From JALYNX01 sp963724825 (GTDB taxonomy: Bacteria; Actinomycetota; Acidimicrobiia; Spongiisociales; ZC4RG35), in assembly GCA_963724825.1 (NCBI GenBank), contig CAVRWT010000016.1:1-64000 (forward strand): 64,000 bases of DNA, given 5' to 3'. The position numbers were made by a program, and so were the translations under genes. Below the pieces are notes generated by a model. That model had not been told where the DNA came from, did not search any database, and saw nothing but the letters and a program-made list of their open reading frames with translations. Shown here piece by piece: positions 34,444-44,622 of this stretch. Within the stretch, counting starts at the first letter, position 1; each line of letters starts with the position of its first letter.

Positions 34444-34982
34444 CTCAGGAACCAACCACCACCGAGACCATCCCCGCCGATCCCGTGGAGATGGCAGGTC
34501 GGACCGAGCTCGGCGACCTCCAGGACATGGTCGACGACCTCATCGTCTTCCTCCATGAGGCCAAGTCCGTTCCGCTTTCCGGGAACGCCATGGTCGACCG
34601 CGAGCAGTTCCTCACCCTGCTCGAGAAGATCAGGGCAGGGTTGCCCGATGAGTTGCGAGCGGCGCGCTGGATGGTGAGAGAGCGCGAGGCGTTCATCTCG
34701 CGAACCAACGAGAAGGCGAGAGAGATCGTGGACCGGGCCCGAAATGAGGCCGACGAATTGGTCGCGGACTCCAGCATCGTCGCCGAGGCGGTCGAGGAGG
34801 CCAATCTCCTGGTGCGACGCGCCGAAGGCGATGCCCGCAGGCTTCGGCTCGAGACCGAGGACGAGATCGAGAAGAAGCTGCAGCGGGTCGAAGGCCTCCT
34901 CGCCGAGATCACGACCCAGGTGCAGACGGCCCGGGATGAGCTTCATACGGCTCGCCCGGCGCCACCCGACGTCCCCATCTGA
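34440..34982 (+). CDS. Coiled-coil DivIVA/ATP-synthase-B-like protein
   Basis: 180 residues, almost wholly helical, rich in E, R and A. The N-terminal 20 residues are disordered (TTTETIPADP), then LQDMVDDLIVFLHEAKSVPLSG and a long coiled coil from about residue 80 (MVREREAFISRTNEKAREIVDRARNEADELV, ANLLVRRAEGDARRL). In actinobacteria a protein of this type is often found between coaD and the DUF177 gene and is annotated as a DivIVA-like or cell division initiation protein. Function unproven; a membrane-associated scaffold is likely. It overlaps coaD as ATGA. Confidence 0.7.
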   Translation: MTQEPTTTETIPADPVEMAGRTELGDLQDMVDDLIVFLHEAKSVPLSGNAMVDREQFLTLLEKIRAGLPDELRAARWMVREREAFISRTNEKAREIVDRARNEADELVADSSIVAEAVEEANLLVRRAEGDARRLRLETEDEIEKKLQRVEGLLAEITTQVQTARDELHTARPAPPDVPI

Positions 34983-34983
34983 G

Positions 34984-35475
34984 ATGACATCCGACCTCAC
35001 GGTCCCGATCCACGATCTGATCGGAGCCCCCGGCAAGCAACGTCCGTTTGCTGGTGAGCAAGTCGTCCACCTTCGCCTTGGGGAGTCGGTCATCGATGGG
35101 CCGATGACGGTCGAGGGGGTGGTCACCGGCCTGATCGACGCAGTTCAGGCGCATTTCACGGTGTCGGGCGTCGCCCACCTCACCTGCACGAGATGCCTCT
35201 CCGAGTGGGACGAGATGATCACCGCAACCGGTCAGCAGGTGTACCGCCGGGTGGCCGACGAGGACGGATACGGCATCGTCGATGGCGAAGTCGACATCTC
35301 GGGGCCGGCTCAAGACGAGCTGGCGCTGAGTCTTCCCATCGCTCCGCTGTGCAAACCGGACTGCAAGGGACTTTGCCCAACGTGTGGAACCGACTTGAAT
35401 ACGGAACCCTGCGACGGTCACGGGGAGGATCCCGATTCACCTTTCGCCGTCCTGAGAGACCTGTTCGATTCCTGA
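34984..35475 (+). CDS. YceD-family (DUF177) protein
   Basis: 163 residues from ATG 34984, one base after the previous stop. Cysteines CTRCL and CKPDCKGLCPTCG are the family's metal-binding-like signature, and the ending PFAVLRDLFDS is typical. YceD is linked to 23S rRNA accumulation in plants and bacteria; its gene lies directly before rpmF in most genomes, as here (21-base gap). Confidence 0.85.
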   Translation: MTSDLTVPIHDLIGAPGKQRPFAGEQVVHLRLGESVIDGPMTVEGVVTGLIDAVQAHFTVSGVAHLTCTRCLSEWDEMITATGQQVYRRVADEDGYGIVDGEVDISGPAQDELALSLPIAPLCKPDCKGLCPTCGTDLNTEPCDGHGEDPDSPFAVLRDLFDS

Positions 35476-35496
35476 CCTATCAAGGAGTGCCCGCAG

Positions 35497-35673
35497 ATGG
35501 CGGTGCCCAAGAAGAAGATGTCGCGCTCGCGGACCCGGCAGCGCAAGGCTGCCTGGAAGGTGTCCCGGCCGACTGCCGTTGCCTGTGATCAATGTGGCAA
35601 GCCCAAGCTGCCGCATCGCGCCTGTCGTGAGTGCGGCACCTACAAGGGCCGCGAGGTCGTAAAGGCAGACTGA
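35497..35673 (+). CDS. rpmF: 50S ribosomal protein L32
   Basis: A 58-residue frame: MAVPKKKMSRSRTRQRKAAW, then CDQCGKPKLPHRACRECGTYKGREVV. The two CXXC pairs bind zinc. An AAGGAG ribosome site lies 10 bases before the ATG. The order DUF177-rpmF-plsX is conserved across bacteria. Confidence 0.95.
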   Translation: MAVPKKKMSRSRTRQRKAAWKVSRPTAVACDQCGKPKLPHRACRECGTYKGREVVKAD

Positions 35674-35676
35674 GGC

Positions 35677-37323
35677 TTGGCACGCATCGCCCTCGACGCA
35701 ATGGGGGGCGACAACGCCCCAACTGAGACTGTCGCTGGTGCCGTGGAGGCTTCCAGTCGTGGCGTGGACGTTGTCCTCGTCGGCGACCAAGTCGCTCTCG
35801 AGACGGAGCTGGCCAAATTCGAGGCCCATCTTCCGATAGTCGACGCCCCCGAAGTCATCGCGATGTCCGATGATCCGGCGCGTTCGCTCCGTGAGAAGCC
35901 GGGAGCATCGATAACCGTTGCCGCCAAGCTGGTAGCCGAAGGGAATGCCGACGGTTTGGTCTCGGCCGGATCCACGGGAGCATCGATGGCGGCGGCGGCA
36001 ATCATCATCGGGCGGATCAAGGGCGTATCCCGCCCCTCGATCGCCTCACTCTTCCCGACCCCGGGCTCGCCGACGCTGGTGCTCGACTCCGGGGCCAACC
36101 CGGATGTGAAGCCCGAGCAGCTGGCCCAATTCGGCATCATGGGCTCGGTCGCCGTTCAGGTGATGCTGGGACTCGACCATCCCCGGGTGGGGCTCCTCTC
36201 CAACGGTGAGGAGAAGGGCAAGGGCCGTGACCTGGAGCGCGCCGCATTCGACCTGCTCGAGAGCGCCAACATCAACTTCATCGGGAATGTCGAGGGCCGC
36301 GACATCGCCACCGATCGCGCCGACGTGATCGTCACCGATGGGTTCACCGGCAACATCGTCGTCAAAACCAGCGAGGGAGCGATTCAGATAGTCGCTCTCT
36401 ACCTGCTCGAGGAGTTGTCGGCGCTCGACCCGGCGATACAGGAGGCGGCGATGCCCGCCCTGTTCCGGGTGCGCCAGCGCCTCGATTGGGAGACATACGG
36501 CGGGGCTCAGTTGCTTGGAGTCAAGGGCGTGGTCGTCATCGCCCACGGGGCATCGAGCCGGGTGGCCATCGCCAACGCCCTGGTCCTGGCGGGGGACAGC
36601 GCCGATCAGGACCTGCCCGGGCGACTCGCCGTCGAGCTGGGCATCGTGATCCCGCTCGAGGACGAGCTCGGTTACGTCTTCGCCAACCCGGACCTGCTCC
36701 ATCTTTCGCTGACCCATCGTTCGGTCAGTGCCGACGATCTCACCCGCAGCGACAACGAGCGCCTCGAATTCCTCGGCGACGCGGTTCTCCAACTGGTGGT
36801 GACCGACCGGCTGTACCTGGAATACCCTGACCTCGCGGAAGGGCAGATGGCGAAGATCCGATCCGCCCTGGTCAGCCGTCCCACCCTGGCTGACGTGGCG
36901 CGAGCCATTGGCCTGGGCAATCACATCGAGCTTGCCACAGCCGAGGAGCGGTCGGGAGGCCGGGAGAAGGACTCGATCCTGGCCGACGCAATGGAGGCCG
37001 TCATCGGCGCGGTGTACCTGGACGGCGGGATTGAGAAGGCAACTTCGCTCATCGGCCGGTTGTGGGGAGATCGGGTGGGTGACCGTGCGATGAGCCCCGG
37101 GATCAAGGACTACAAGACACGGCTCCAGGAGATCCTGGCCAAGGATGGTCGAAGGCCCGAGTACGGGAGCCACGGATCAGGGCCTGACCACGAGAAGGTC
37201 TTCGAGGCCTGGGTTGCAGTGGCCGGCGTCGAGGTGGGCCGGGGGAGCGGCCGTTCCAAGAAAGAGGCAGAACAGGAAGCGGCGCGCCTGGCGATCGAGG
37301 CCCTCAGCTCGGGGTCGGTCTGA
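35677..37323 (+). CDS. plsX-rnc: Phosphate acyltransferase PlsX fused to ribonuclease III
   Basis: TTG 35677 opens a 548-residue frame. Residues 1-322 are a complete PlsX (IALDAMGGDNAP, SAGSTGASMAAA, ANPDVKPEQLAQFG, GGAQLLGVKGVVVIAHG), which makes acyl-phosphate from acyl-ACP for PlsY. From about residue 326 it is a complete RNase III: LTHRS, NERLEFLGDAVLQLVV (catalytic E and D), DAMEAVIGAVYLDGG, and a C-terminal double-stranded-RNA-binding domain (DYKTRLQEIL, GRSKKEAEQEAARLA). The junction is exact: GTG 36646 would be a good rnc start, and a TGA in the next frame overlaps it as GTGA. The fusion may thus be true or due to one lost base. The usual acpP gene between them is absent. Confidence 0.85.
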   Translation: MARIALDAMGGDNAPTETVAGAVEASSRGVDVVLVGDQVALETELAKFEAHLPIVDAPEVIAMSDDPARSLREKPGASITVAAKLVAEGNADGLVSAGSTGASMAAAAIIIGRIKGVSRPSIASLFPTPGSPTLVLDSGANPDVKPEQLAQFGIMGSVAVQVMLGLDHPRVGLLSNGEEKGKGRDLERAAFDLLESANINFIGNVEGRDIATDRADVIVTDGFTGNIVVKTSEGAIQIVALYLLEELSALDPAIQEAAMPALFRVRQRLDWETYGGAQLLGVKGVVVIAHGASSRVAIANALVLAGDSADQDLPGRLAVELGIVIPLEDELGYVFANPDLLHLSLTHRSVSADDLTRSDNERLEFLGDAVLQLVVTDRLYLEYPDLAEGQMAKIRSALVSRPTLADVARAIGLGNHIELATAEERSGGREKDSILADAMEAVIGAVYLDGGIEKATSLIGRLWGDRVGDRAMSPGIKDYKTRLQEILAKDGRRPEYGSHGSGPDHEKVFEAWVAVAGVEVGRGSGRSKKEAEQEAARLAIEALSSGSV

Positions 37324-38111
37324 CTTCTGCCTCGTCGCGAGCGGCCAGCTCGAAATACCACATCGTGATCACGACGGCGATGGCCGCCACCACGAGGCCC
37401 TGGAAGATGAGCCCGGCGACGAATACCAGGGCGAGGCCCGTCGAGATGTCACCTATTGCGACCAGGGGGACGGCCACGGATTGCAGGAGCCATCCGGCGA
37501 CCGATCCGACGAGGCCGACGAGCAGCAAGAAGCCGAACGTCCCCCACCATCGACCCCGTACGAGCTTGGTGCTCCGGGTGATCGAGGCGAATACCCCTCG
37601 ATCCTCCAAGGCAACGACCTGGGGGGCCAACGAAACCGAGACCGCGAGCCACACGCCGGGGAGCACCAACAGCAACAAGCCGACACCGACCGCCACCGCG
37701 GTGATGAGCCGCGATCACGGTCATCGTCAACATCCGACTCAGCGCAAAGCGGCTTGCGCTCCCACCCGAGATCCGCTCGCCATCGATCTCGGATCCGACG
37801 ACGCGGCTGGCGGCCAGGCTGATGAAGGCCGAGGCGAGGATCTGAAAGACGAGCCCGATCAGGAGTGCTTGGACGAAAGGTGTCGATACCTCGAGGAACT
37901 CCTCGGCCGCCATGTTCTCCAGCACCTGAGGGTCGTTGAAGCTGAGGGCCAGGAACTCGTTGGCCCCGGTCATCTGGAAGGTCACCAGAGTGAGTGCGCC
38001 AAGGAGGATGTAGGCGCCCACCGAAGGCGCCACCAGGCTTCGCCATACCTTCGCCAGCATGCTGATCCCAGAAGTCAGGACATCGCCGGCGCCGTGTGGT
38101 CGTGTCGTCAT
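37304..38111 (-). CDS. Integral membrane protein, about six spans (one frameshift)
   Basis: ATG 38111 starts MTTRPHGAGDVLTSGISMLAK, then spans APSVGAYILLGALTLVTF and PFVQALLIGLVFQILASAFISLA. Near 37700 the frame changes to MAVGVGLLLLVLPGVWLAVSV, LVRGRWWGTFGFLLLVGLVGSVAG and GLALVFVAGLIFQGLVVAAIAVVITMWYFELA. The span is one base over a multiple of three. The GVWLAVSVSLAPQVVALED segment resembles proteins of the glycerophosphoryl diester phosphodiesterase membrane-domain/DUF975-like type. Function unknown. Its end overlaps rnc by 20 bases on the other strand. Confidence 0.6.
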
Positions 38112-38153
38112 TCGGCGGGGTACGGTAACCCGCCCTCGTTGCGGAGTGGATGC

Positions 38154-38993
38154 GTGCCCGAACTGCCCGAAGTCGAGATCACACGTCGTCACCTCAGCGA
38201 GGCGATGGGCGGCCATGCTTTCACCGCGGTGACGGTGTCTCACGCTCGAACCGCCCGTCACAACGGGGATCCGTTCGAGGTCGAGCAACGACTGGTCGGG
38301 CGCCGCGTCGAGTCCGTCGGTCGCAAGGGCAAATTCCTTGTCGTACCGCTAGACGACGGCCAGACAATGGTGGCCCACCTCGGGATGTCGGGGCGATTCG
38401 CAGTGGAATCCGAAGATGCGCCGTTGGCGGCTCACACCCACTTTCGAGGGTTGCTCGACGATGGCACCGAGATTCGATTCGTCGACCCGCGCACCTTCGG
38501 TTTCGTCGCCGTGTTCACCGACGAAGAGCTGGAGACGTCGGGTGTCGCCCGTCTCGGGCCTGATGCCTGGCTGGACCTACCCACCAATGAGGAGCTGTCC
38601 GCAGCGTTGTTTCGACGGACCGCCCCGATCAAGGCCCTGCTGCTCGACCAGGGCCCGATCTCCGGCCTGGGGAACATCTATGCCGATGAGGCCCTTCACA
38701 TCGCCGGGATCCACCCGCTTCGCCCCGGGAATTCCCTATCTCCAGTTGATCTCGAGCGGCTACGCGCCGCGGTTGGCCAGGTTCTCGAGATGGCGATCGA
38801 AAACGGCGGGACCAGCCTCGACGACCTTGCCTATCTCCTTCCGGACGGGAGCGCGGGAGAGAACCTCGACCGGCTCCTCGTCTACGGCCGGGCGGACCTT
38901 CCCTGTGGCAACTGCGGCACCCCGATCGAGCGGATCGTGATCCGTGGCCGGTCGAGCCATTTCTGCCCTCGATGCCAGCCGGTCGCCCCATGA
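38154..38993 (+). CDS. mutM: Formamidopyrimidine-DNA glycosylase
   Basis: 279 residues from GTG 38154, so that the mature N-terminus is the catalytic proline of PELPEVE. Other landmarks are the lysine loop KGKFLVV, HLGMSGRF, PISGLGNIYADEAL (DNA-binding H2TH) and the zinc finger CGNCGTPIERIVIRGRSSHFCPRC. It excises oxidised purines such as 8-oxoguanine. A long open frame upstream to 37365 is antisense to the membrane protein and not used. It overlaps acyP by 4 bases. Confidence 0.92.
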   Translation: MPELPEVEITRRHLSEAMGGHAFTAVTVSHARTARHNGDPFEVEQRLVGRRVESVGRKGKFLVVPLDDGQTMVAHLGMSGRFAVESEDAPLAAHTHFRGLLDDGTEIRFVDPRTFGFVAVFTDEELETSGVARLGPDAWLDLPTNEELSAALFRRTAPIKALLLDQGPISGLGNIYADEALHIAGIHPLRPGNSLSPVDLERLRAAVGQVLEMAIENGGTSLDDLAYLLPDGSAGENLDRLLVYGRADLPCGNCGTPIERIVIRGRSSHFCPRCQPVAP

Positions 38994-39286
38994 CTCAGAA
39001 GACGGTTCGGGCGGTCGTCAGCGGGCGGGTGCAGCAGGTGGGGTTTCGTCAGAGTTGTCGTCAGATGGCGCGCTCGCTGGGCCTGGTCGGCTGGGTCCAG
39101 AACCTCGGTGACGGGCGGGTCGAAGTGCTTGCCCAGGGAGAGTCCGAGCAACTGGACCAGCTGGTCAGCTGGCTCTGGACCGGCCCGGCAGGAGCGTGGG
39201 TGAGTGGTGTGGAGTCGGAGGCAGTGTCCGGCGATCAGACCCTTCGAGACTTCTTCATCCACGCCGATCCCAGTAAGAGCCGCTGA
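38990..39286 (+). CDS. acyP: Acylphosphatase
   Basis: 98 residues from ATG 38990, overlapping mutM as ATGA. The catalytic arginine is in SGRVQQVGFR and the asparagine in GWVQNLGDGRVEV. Acylphosphatases hydrolyse carboxyl-phosphate bonds; an interesting possible substrate in this genome is the acyl-phosphate of the PlsX/Y route, but that is inference. The mutM-acyP-smc order is common in actinobacteria. Confidence 0.9.
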   Translation: MTQKTVRAVVSGRVQQVGFRQSCRQMARSLGLVGWVQNLGDGRVEVLAQGESEQLDQLVSWLWTGPAGAWVSGVESEAVSGDQTLRDFFIHADPSKSR

Positions 39287-39348
39287 ACAGCGCAGCGCTG
39301 TTAGCCTGACTCGATAATCACAGTCGTGTCATTTGCCAGGAAATCACT

Positions 39349-42300
39349 GTGTATTTGAAGTCACTCAAGCTCGTCGGTTTCAAGTCCTTCGCCGACCGGA
39401 CCCGTCTCGAGTTCCGGCCCGGCGTCACTGTGATCGTGGGGCCTAACGGCTCGGGCAAGTCGAATCTGGTTGACGCGCTCTCGTGGGTTCTCGGCACCCA
39501 GTCACCCAAGACGCTCCGCACCGGGAAGATGGAAGACGTGGTGTTCGCAGGCACCGCAACCCGACCCTCCCTCAACCGGGCCGAAGCGGTGTTGGTCATC
39601 GACAATTCGGAACGCCAGCTCCCACTCGATCTCGATGAGGTCGCCATCGCTCGTCGTCTCTACCGGGACGGGTCGAGTGACTACGAGATCAATGGCGTCG
39701 GTTGCCGTCTGCTCGACATCCAGGAGCTTCTCAGCGACTCAGGTGTTGGTCGCCATCAGCACGTCATTATCGGACAGGGCCAGGTCGATTCGGTCCTCAA
39801 CGCCTCGCCTGAGGATCATCGGGCCGTGATCGAGGAGGCCGCCGGCATCCTCAAACATCGACGTCGCAAGGAGAAGGCCGAACGGAGGTTGGAACGGACC
39901 GACGAGGACGTCCTTCGCCTCCAGGATCTTCTCGGCGAGATCGAGCGCCAACTCCGGCCCCTGCGCCGCCAGGCACGCGCCGCCGCGAGTTATGAGGGGC
40001 TCCGCGACGAGGTCCGATCCCTACGGCTCTATCTGTCCGGCGCCGCCCTGCGAGAGCTCGACGAGCACCTGCTTGTGGCCGGCATGGAGCACGAGACGCT
40101 CAGCGAGACCGTTGCCGTCGATGGCCGTGATGTCGTGGTGGTGGGGGAGCAGGTTGCCGATCTGACCGCTCGCGCCTCACAGCTCGGGGCCGAGGTGGAG
40201 CGGGACACCGGCGCCGCGGCCCTGCTCGAGACCACTGCCGAAAGGTTGCGTCGGACTGCATCTGTTGCGCACGAGCGCAGCCGGGCGGCCTCAGGGAGAT
40301 TTCAGGCGACGGCCGAGCGCAGGGCCGACCTCGAGGCCGAGCTGGCCGCGATCCGTGGCGAGATGGAAGGGTTGGAGACGGCGGCCATCGAGGCCAGCAA
40401 CGACGCCGACTCCCGCGAGACGAGGTTCCGGCGGTTGGAGGACGAGGAAAGGGTGATCACCACCCAGAATGCTCTGTCTGCGGAGGGTGCCGTAGCTGCG
40501 GTTCGGGGCGAGTTGAGCATCCTCGAAGCGGCGGGCCTGCGCGACGATCGTGAATTGGAAGCCATCTCACACCGGCTGGACGTGGTCGATGGGCAGCTGC
40601 GAGACGAATCCAACGAGATCTCGAATCTCAACGAGGAAGTTCGAGCGATCGATGAGAAAGTCGTCAAGCTCCAGGCCGTCTTCGACCAGACAACCCGTCG
40701 TCGTTCCGGCGACCAAGAGAAGTGGGCCAAGGCCGAAGAGGACCTCATCGATGCCCGGCTTGCGGTGGCCGCAGCCAAAGCGCGCGTCGAGGCGATCGGG
40801 GCCGCCCTGGCCGGTCGCTTCGATCGCGAGGCCCGGCGCTCGGTCGAGGGAGCGGACGGGTCGAGGGGAAGCCTGATTTCGCTGCTCGATGTCCCGCCAG
40901 GCCTCGAAGCGGCGGTTGACGCTGCACTGGGGCGATGGGCCGACGCAGTGGCCTTCGATGGATCGGAGTCGATGCAGCAAGCGGTTGAGACCGTAAAGGC
41001 CTCTGGCGGTGGCGGCGTGCCGGTGGTGGCGGCGCCCAGCGCTGAGATGGCTCCGGCCAAGACGGTCGCGGCTAGCGCAGGGGTGGAAGCACTGGTCGAT
41101 CGACTCGGGCCCAAAGTGGACCCCGGTCTGGCCAACCATCTCTTGGGAGACGTCCTCCTGATCGAGGGTTGGACCACTGCGTGGGCCATGATCTCGCGGC
41201 ATCCGGACCTGCGAGCGGTCACCCCGGAAGGCGATCTCATCTCTTCCAGGGGGGTCCAAATCGCCTCGCCCGACGGCGCCGGCCCGGCGATGCTCGAGGC
41301 AGCCGAGGTGGACCTCGAGACTGCGGAGACCGACATGTCGAGGGCGGCCTCAATCCACACCGCTGCCAAACGGGACTTCGATAAGAGCCGGGATCATGAG
41401 CGGGCCGCGCTCGAGGAGCTCGAATCCGTCGAATCCGACCTCTCGGGTCGCACCGATGCGATGGCCCGCCTCCAGAAGTCTGTCAATGTCCTCGACGGCG
41501 AGCGCTCCCGCCTTGCCCAGCGCCGAAACTCGGTGGTTGAAGGTGTGAGCGACCGGGAGCGGCAGATCGTCGAGTTGCAGCGTCGGCTCGCGTCGCTAGA
41601 GGGCGAAGAAGCCGAGCGGATGCGGGTGTGGGAGGAGCTGGAGGCGAGCCGGGCCCGGATCGCGGTCGACAAAGAGCTTGCCCGCTCGGAATGGCAGGAA
41701 TCGGCCACGACAGTTCAATCCATCGTCGAGCGGCAGCGGCTTCTCCAGGAGCGTCTCGCCCACATCGAGTCGGACATGGGCCGGGTGGTGGCCGGGCCAA
41801 CCAGCACCGACGATGCGGCCACGCTCGATCAGATCGAGATGTTTGCGAGGCGCGGGGTGGAGGTCTTGCAGATGCGTCTCAATGAGGTGCGTCAGCGCCA
41901 GGCTCGACCTTCGAGCGTCGCACCTGGCCACGGTGACCGATTTGGAACAGGCTCGGGGCCACCACGAGGAGCTTCGAGACCGGATCGGCGCCTCGCGGGA
42001 GCGCCTCGGCGAGCTACAGGTGCGGCTCACCGAGTTGCGTCTCCGGCGGGAGAGCCTCGTGGAGGGGGTCCGGCGAGACGCCGACGCCGAGGTCGAAGTG
42101 GCGCTCGAGGCGGAGCGGCCCGACTTGCCGGAAGGCACCGATCTGGAGGGTCTGCTGGAGGAGCGGATCGCCCAACTCCGCCGGCTCGGCCCGATCAATC
42201 CATTGGCGTCGGTCGAATTCGCCGAGCTGGACGAGCGGCACACCTTCCTCACCGATCAGCTTGCCGACGTCGAGTCGTCCCGGGCTGAGCTCAGAAAGGT

Positions 42301-42799
42301 CATCCGCGCCCTCGACGAGGAGATCGAGAAGCGCTTCCAGGAGGCGTTCCACGAAGTTGCCGAGGCCTATCAGCGCTACTTCGGGGTTCTCTTCCCCGGC
42401 GGGCGGGGGCGGATACGGCTCACCGATGCAAACGACCCCGAATCGGGGCTCATGATCGAGGCCCAGCCGCTCGGGAAGAAGGTCAGTCAGCTGACTTTGC
42501 TCTCCGGTGGGGAGCGCAGCCTCGCGGCGCTCGCCTTCCTGTTCTCGGTCTTCGAAGCCCGGCCCAGCCCCTTCTACGTCCTGGATGAGGTGGAGGCGGC
42601 CCTGGATGACGCCAACCTGCGGCGTTTCCTGAGGATCGTCGACGAGTTCCGACAGCGGGCCCAGCTCCTGATCGTCACCCACCAGCAGCAGACCATGGAG
42701 GCGGCTGATGTTCTCTACGGCGTCACCATGGAGCCGGGAGGCTCCTCGCAGGCGGTTCGCAAAGACATGACGATGGTCGGCGCCGACCTCTTCGCCTAG
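39349..42799 (+). CDS. smc: Chromosome segregation protein SMC (one frameshift)
   Basis: GTG 39349 opens the head domain: MYLKSLKLVGFKSFADRT, Walker A GPNGSGKSN at residues 31-39, VGRHQHVIIGQGQVDSVL. Coiled coils run to a hinge near residues 500-640 (GSLISLLDVPPGLEAAVDAALGRWADAV). Near 41900 the frame must change (ARLDLRASHLATVTDLEQARG in the new frame). The second head follows: GPINPLASVEFAELDER, signature LSGGERSLAALA, Walker B PFYVLDEVEAALDD. Joined length is about 1150 residues, normal for SMC, and one base over a multiple of three. Essential for chromosome condensation, so a real frameshift is unlikely. Confidence 0.85.
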
Positions 42800-42818
42800 C
42801 GGTAACTTCACCTTCTCC

Positions 42819-43811
42819 ATGGACACCACAGCCCTCGTCCTGGTCGTGCTCGCGGTCACCCTGGTGATCGCCGTCGTCGTCGTGGTGGTGGTGCTGAGGA
42901 ATCGCACCGTCCCCCTCAGTCCTCCGGGTGAGCCACCCGCTCCGTCCGGCGCCACAGTCCAGGGCTCCCTGGGCGCATCCCTGCGCAAGGTGTTCCGATC
43001 TGGTGGTGTCAGCGAGCAGACGTGGGCCGATCTCGAAGAGGCGATGTTGGCCGCAGACGTTGGTGTCGAAGCCACTGCTGCCGTGGTCAAGGGCGTTCGC
43101 TCGGCCCATCCCGAGACCGCCGACGAGGCGCGCCAACAAGTGGCTCGCCAGCTCCGCCTCGAGTTGGGAGACAAGCCACGAGGACTGGTCCTAGCCGGGA
43201 AGCCCGCGGTGATCCTGGTCGTGGGAGTCAACGGGACGGGCAAGACCACCACCATCGCCAAGATGGCGGCCCGGCTCAACGATGATGGCAAGAAGGTGAT
43301 CCTGGCCGCCGCCGATACTTTCCGTGCCGCGGCGGGAGCCCAACTCCAAACCTGGGGCGACCGTTTGGGCGTGGATGTGGTTGGTGGGCAGGAGGGCGGC
43401 GACCCGGCGTCAGTCGCCTTCGACGCCATCAGCTCGGCCCGCGCCAAGGAGGCCGACGTGGTGATCATCGACACTGCGGGCCGACTCCACGCCAAGAAGA
43501 ACCTGATGGCTGAGATGAGCAAGATCTATCGAGTGGCGGCGGGGGACCAGGGCACCGTGGACGAGGTGCTCCTGGTGCTCGATGCCACTGCCGGCCAGAA
43601 CGGGATTGCCCAGGTGAGGGAGTTCTCCGAGGCGGTTCCGGTGAGTGGCATCGTCCTTACCAAGCTCGACGGGACTGCCCGGGGCGGGATCGTCATCGCC
43701 ATCGAGCGCCAGTTGGGTGTGCCCGTGAAGCTGGTTGGAGTTGGCGAGGGACTCAGAGATATGGTCCCCTTCGACCCGGATAGTTTCGTAAAAGACCTGA
43801 TGGAGGATTGA
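42819..43811 (+). CDS. ftsY: Signal recognition particle receptor FtsY
   Basis: 330 residues with an N-terminal membrane anchor (ALVLVVLAVTLVIAVVVVVVVL), a short linker in place of the acidic A domain, the N domain, and the SRP GTPase: VGVNGTGKTTTIAKMA, DTFRAAAGAQLQTW, VIIDTAGRLHAKKNLM, TKLDGTARGG and the end VPFDPDSFVKDLM. It receives the SRP-ribosome complex at the membrane. It lies 19 bases after smc, the usual order, and its stop overlaps the cdd ATG. Confidence 0.93.
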   Translation: MDTTALVLVVLAVTLVIAVVVVVVVLRNRTVPLSPPGEPPAPSGATVQGSLGASLRKVFRSGGVSEQTWADLEEAMLAADVGVEATAAVVKGVRSAHPETADEARQQVARQLRLELGDKPRGLVLAGKPAVILVVGVNGTGKTTTIAKMAARLNDDGKKVILAAADTFRAAAGAQLQTWGDRLGVDVVGGQEGGDPASVAFDAISSARAKEADVVIIDTAGRLHAKKNLMAEMSKIYRVAAGDQGTVDEVLLVLDATAGQNGIAQVREFSEAVPVSGIVLTKLDGTARGGIVIAIERQLGVPVKLVGVGEGLRDMVPFDPDSFVKDLMED

Positions 43812-44200
43812 TGAACACAGATGATCTCGCAGCCGCCGCCCGGGCAGCGGCCGAAGGCTCCTACTCGCCTTACTCTGGCTTCCGGGTCGGCGCGGTGGTG
43901 GTCGGCGATCGCGGTGAAGTGTTCATCGGGGCCAATGTCGAGAATGCCGCGTATCCCGCTTCGTCGTGTGCCGAGGCGACTGCGATCAACACGGCGGTCA
44001 GCCACGGCGTTCGCAAGATCGACACGGTGGCCGTGGCATGTATCGATGCCTTGGATGTGGAGGGGGCTTATCCCTGTGGCAGGTGTCGCCAGATCATGTC
44101 CGAGTTCGATGTCTCAACGGTGATCATCGCCGGTGCTCCTGGTTCGGAAATCCGGGAGCACACCCTCGACGAGTTGCTTCCGCATCGCTTCCGCCTGTGA
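43811..44200 (+). CDS. cdd: Cytidine deaminase
   Basis: 129 residues from ATG 43811. The zinc site is CAEATAI (Cys, catalytic Glu) with PCGRCRQ, the three-cysteine type of tetrameric cytidine deaminase, and NVENAAYPASSC binds the sugar. It deaminates cytidine to uridine. Linkage with pyrimidine-nucleoside phosphorylase (48.8 kb) and upp (59 kb) gives a pyrimidine salvage route in this window. Confidence 0.93.
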   Translation: MNTDDLAAAARAAAEGSYSPYSGFRVGAVVVGDRGEVFIGANVENAAYPASSCAEATAINTAVSHGVRKIDTVAVACIDALDVEGAYPCGRCRQIMSEFDVSTVIIAGAPGSEIREHTLDELLPHRFRL

Positions 44201-44202
44201 AG

Positions 44203-44619
44203 TCATCCGGGCCAGGTGGCCCGGTTCTCCTTGCGGACCACGAAGCGCAGCCCTGACCAGGTGTCGTCGATGGCGCACACCTTGTTGTCCACCATCCCGG
44301 TAGGGAGGAACAGGTCGCGAAGGGTGTCCTCGGTGATATCGGTCTCGACCCCTGAGCTTCGCTTGGGCCATGCCACCCAGATCGCTCCGTCGGGCGGAAG
44401 CAGGGCTTTGGCACGGTGGAATGACTCGTCGAGCTCGCCGGCCCATTGCCCGAAGACGATGAAGATATTGGAAGCGGTCAGCTCGTGGTGGACCTCCACA
44501 TCGGGCGGGAGACGCCCCAGGGTCGGCATGAAGCTGTCAGGGGCGTCGAATATCCCAATGGTCATCCCTTCTTTGATCCCCAGCTTTTGGGGAAGTGGCG
44601 TGCCGCTGTAACCGGCCAC
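44203..44619 (-). CDS. DUF3052 family protein
   Basis: 138 residues: MAGYSGTPLPQKLGIKEGMTIGIFDAP at the N-terminus, FIVFGQWAGELDESF, and PPDGAIWVAWPKRSSGVETDITEDTLRDLFLPTGMVDNKVCAIDDTWSG, which are the hallmarks of DUF3052. The fold looks like a degenerate Rossmann domain. Widespread in actinobacteria, function unknown. It follows the oxidase-like gene by 3 bases on the same strand and is convergent with cdd. Confidence 0.8.
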   Translation of the reverse strand: MAGYSGTPLPQKLGIKEGMTIGIFDAPDSFMPTLGRLPPDVEVHHELTASNIFIVFGQWAGELDESFHRAKALLPPDGAIWVAWPKRSSGVETDITEDTLRDLFLPTGMVDNKVCAIDDTWSGLRFVVRKENRATWPG

Positions 44620-44622
44620 TGC

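Noticed and set aside
35463..35475. GTTCGATTC, like a tRNA T-loop
   Set aside because: It is the end of the DUF177 coding sequence, with no paired stems around it.
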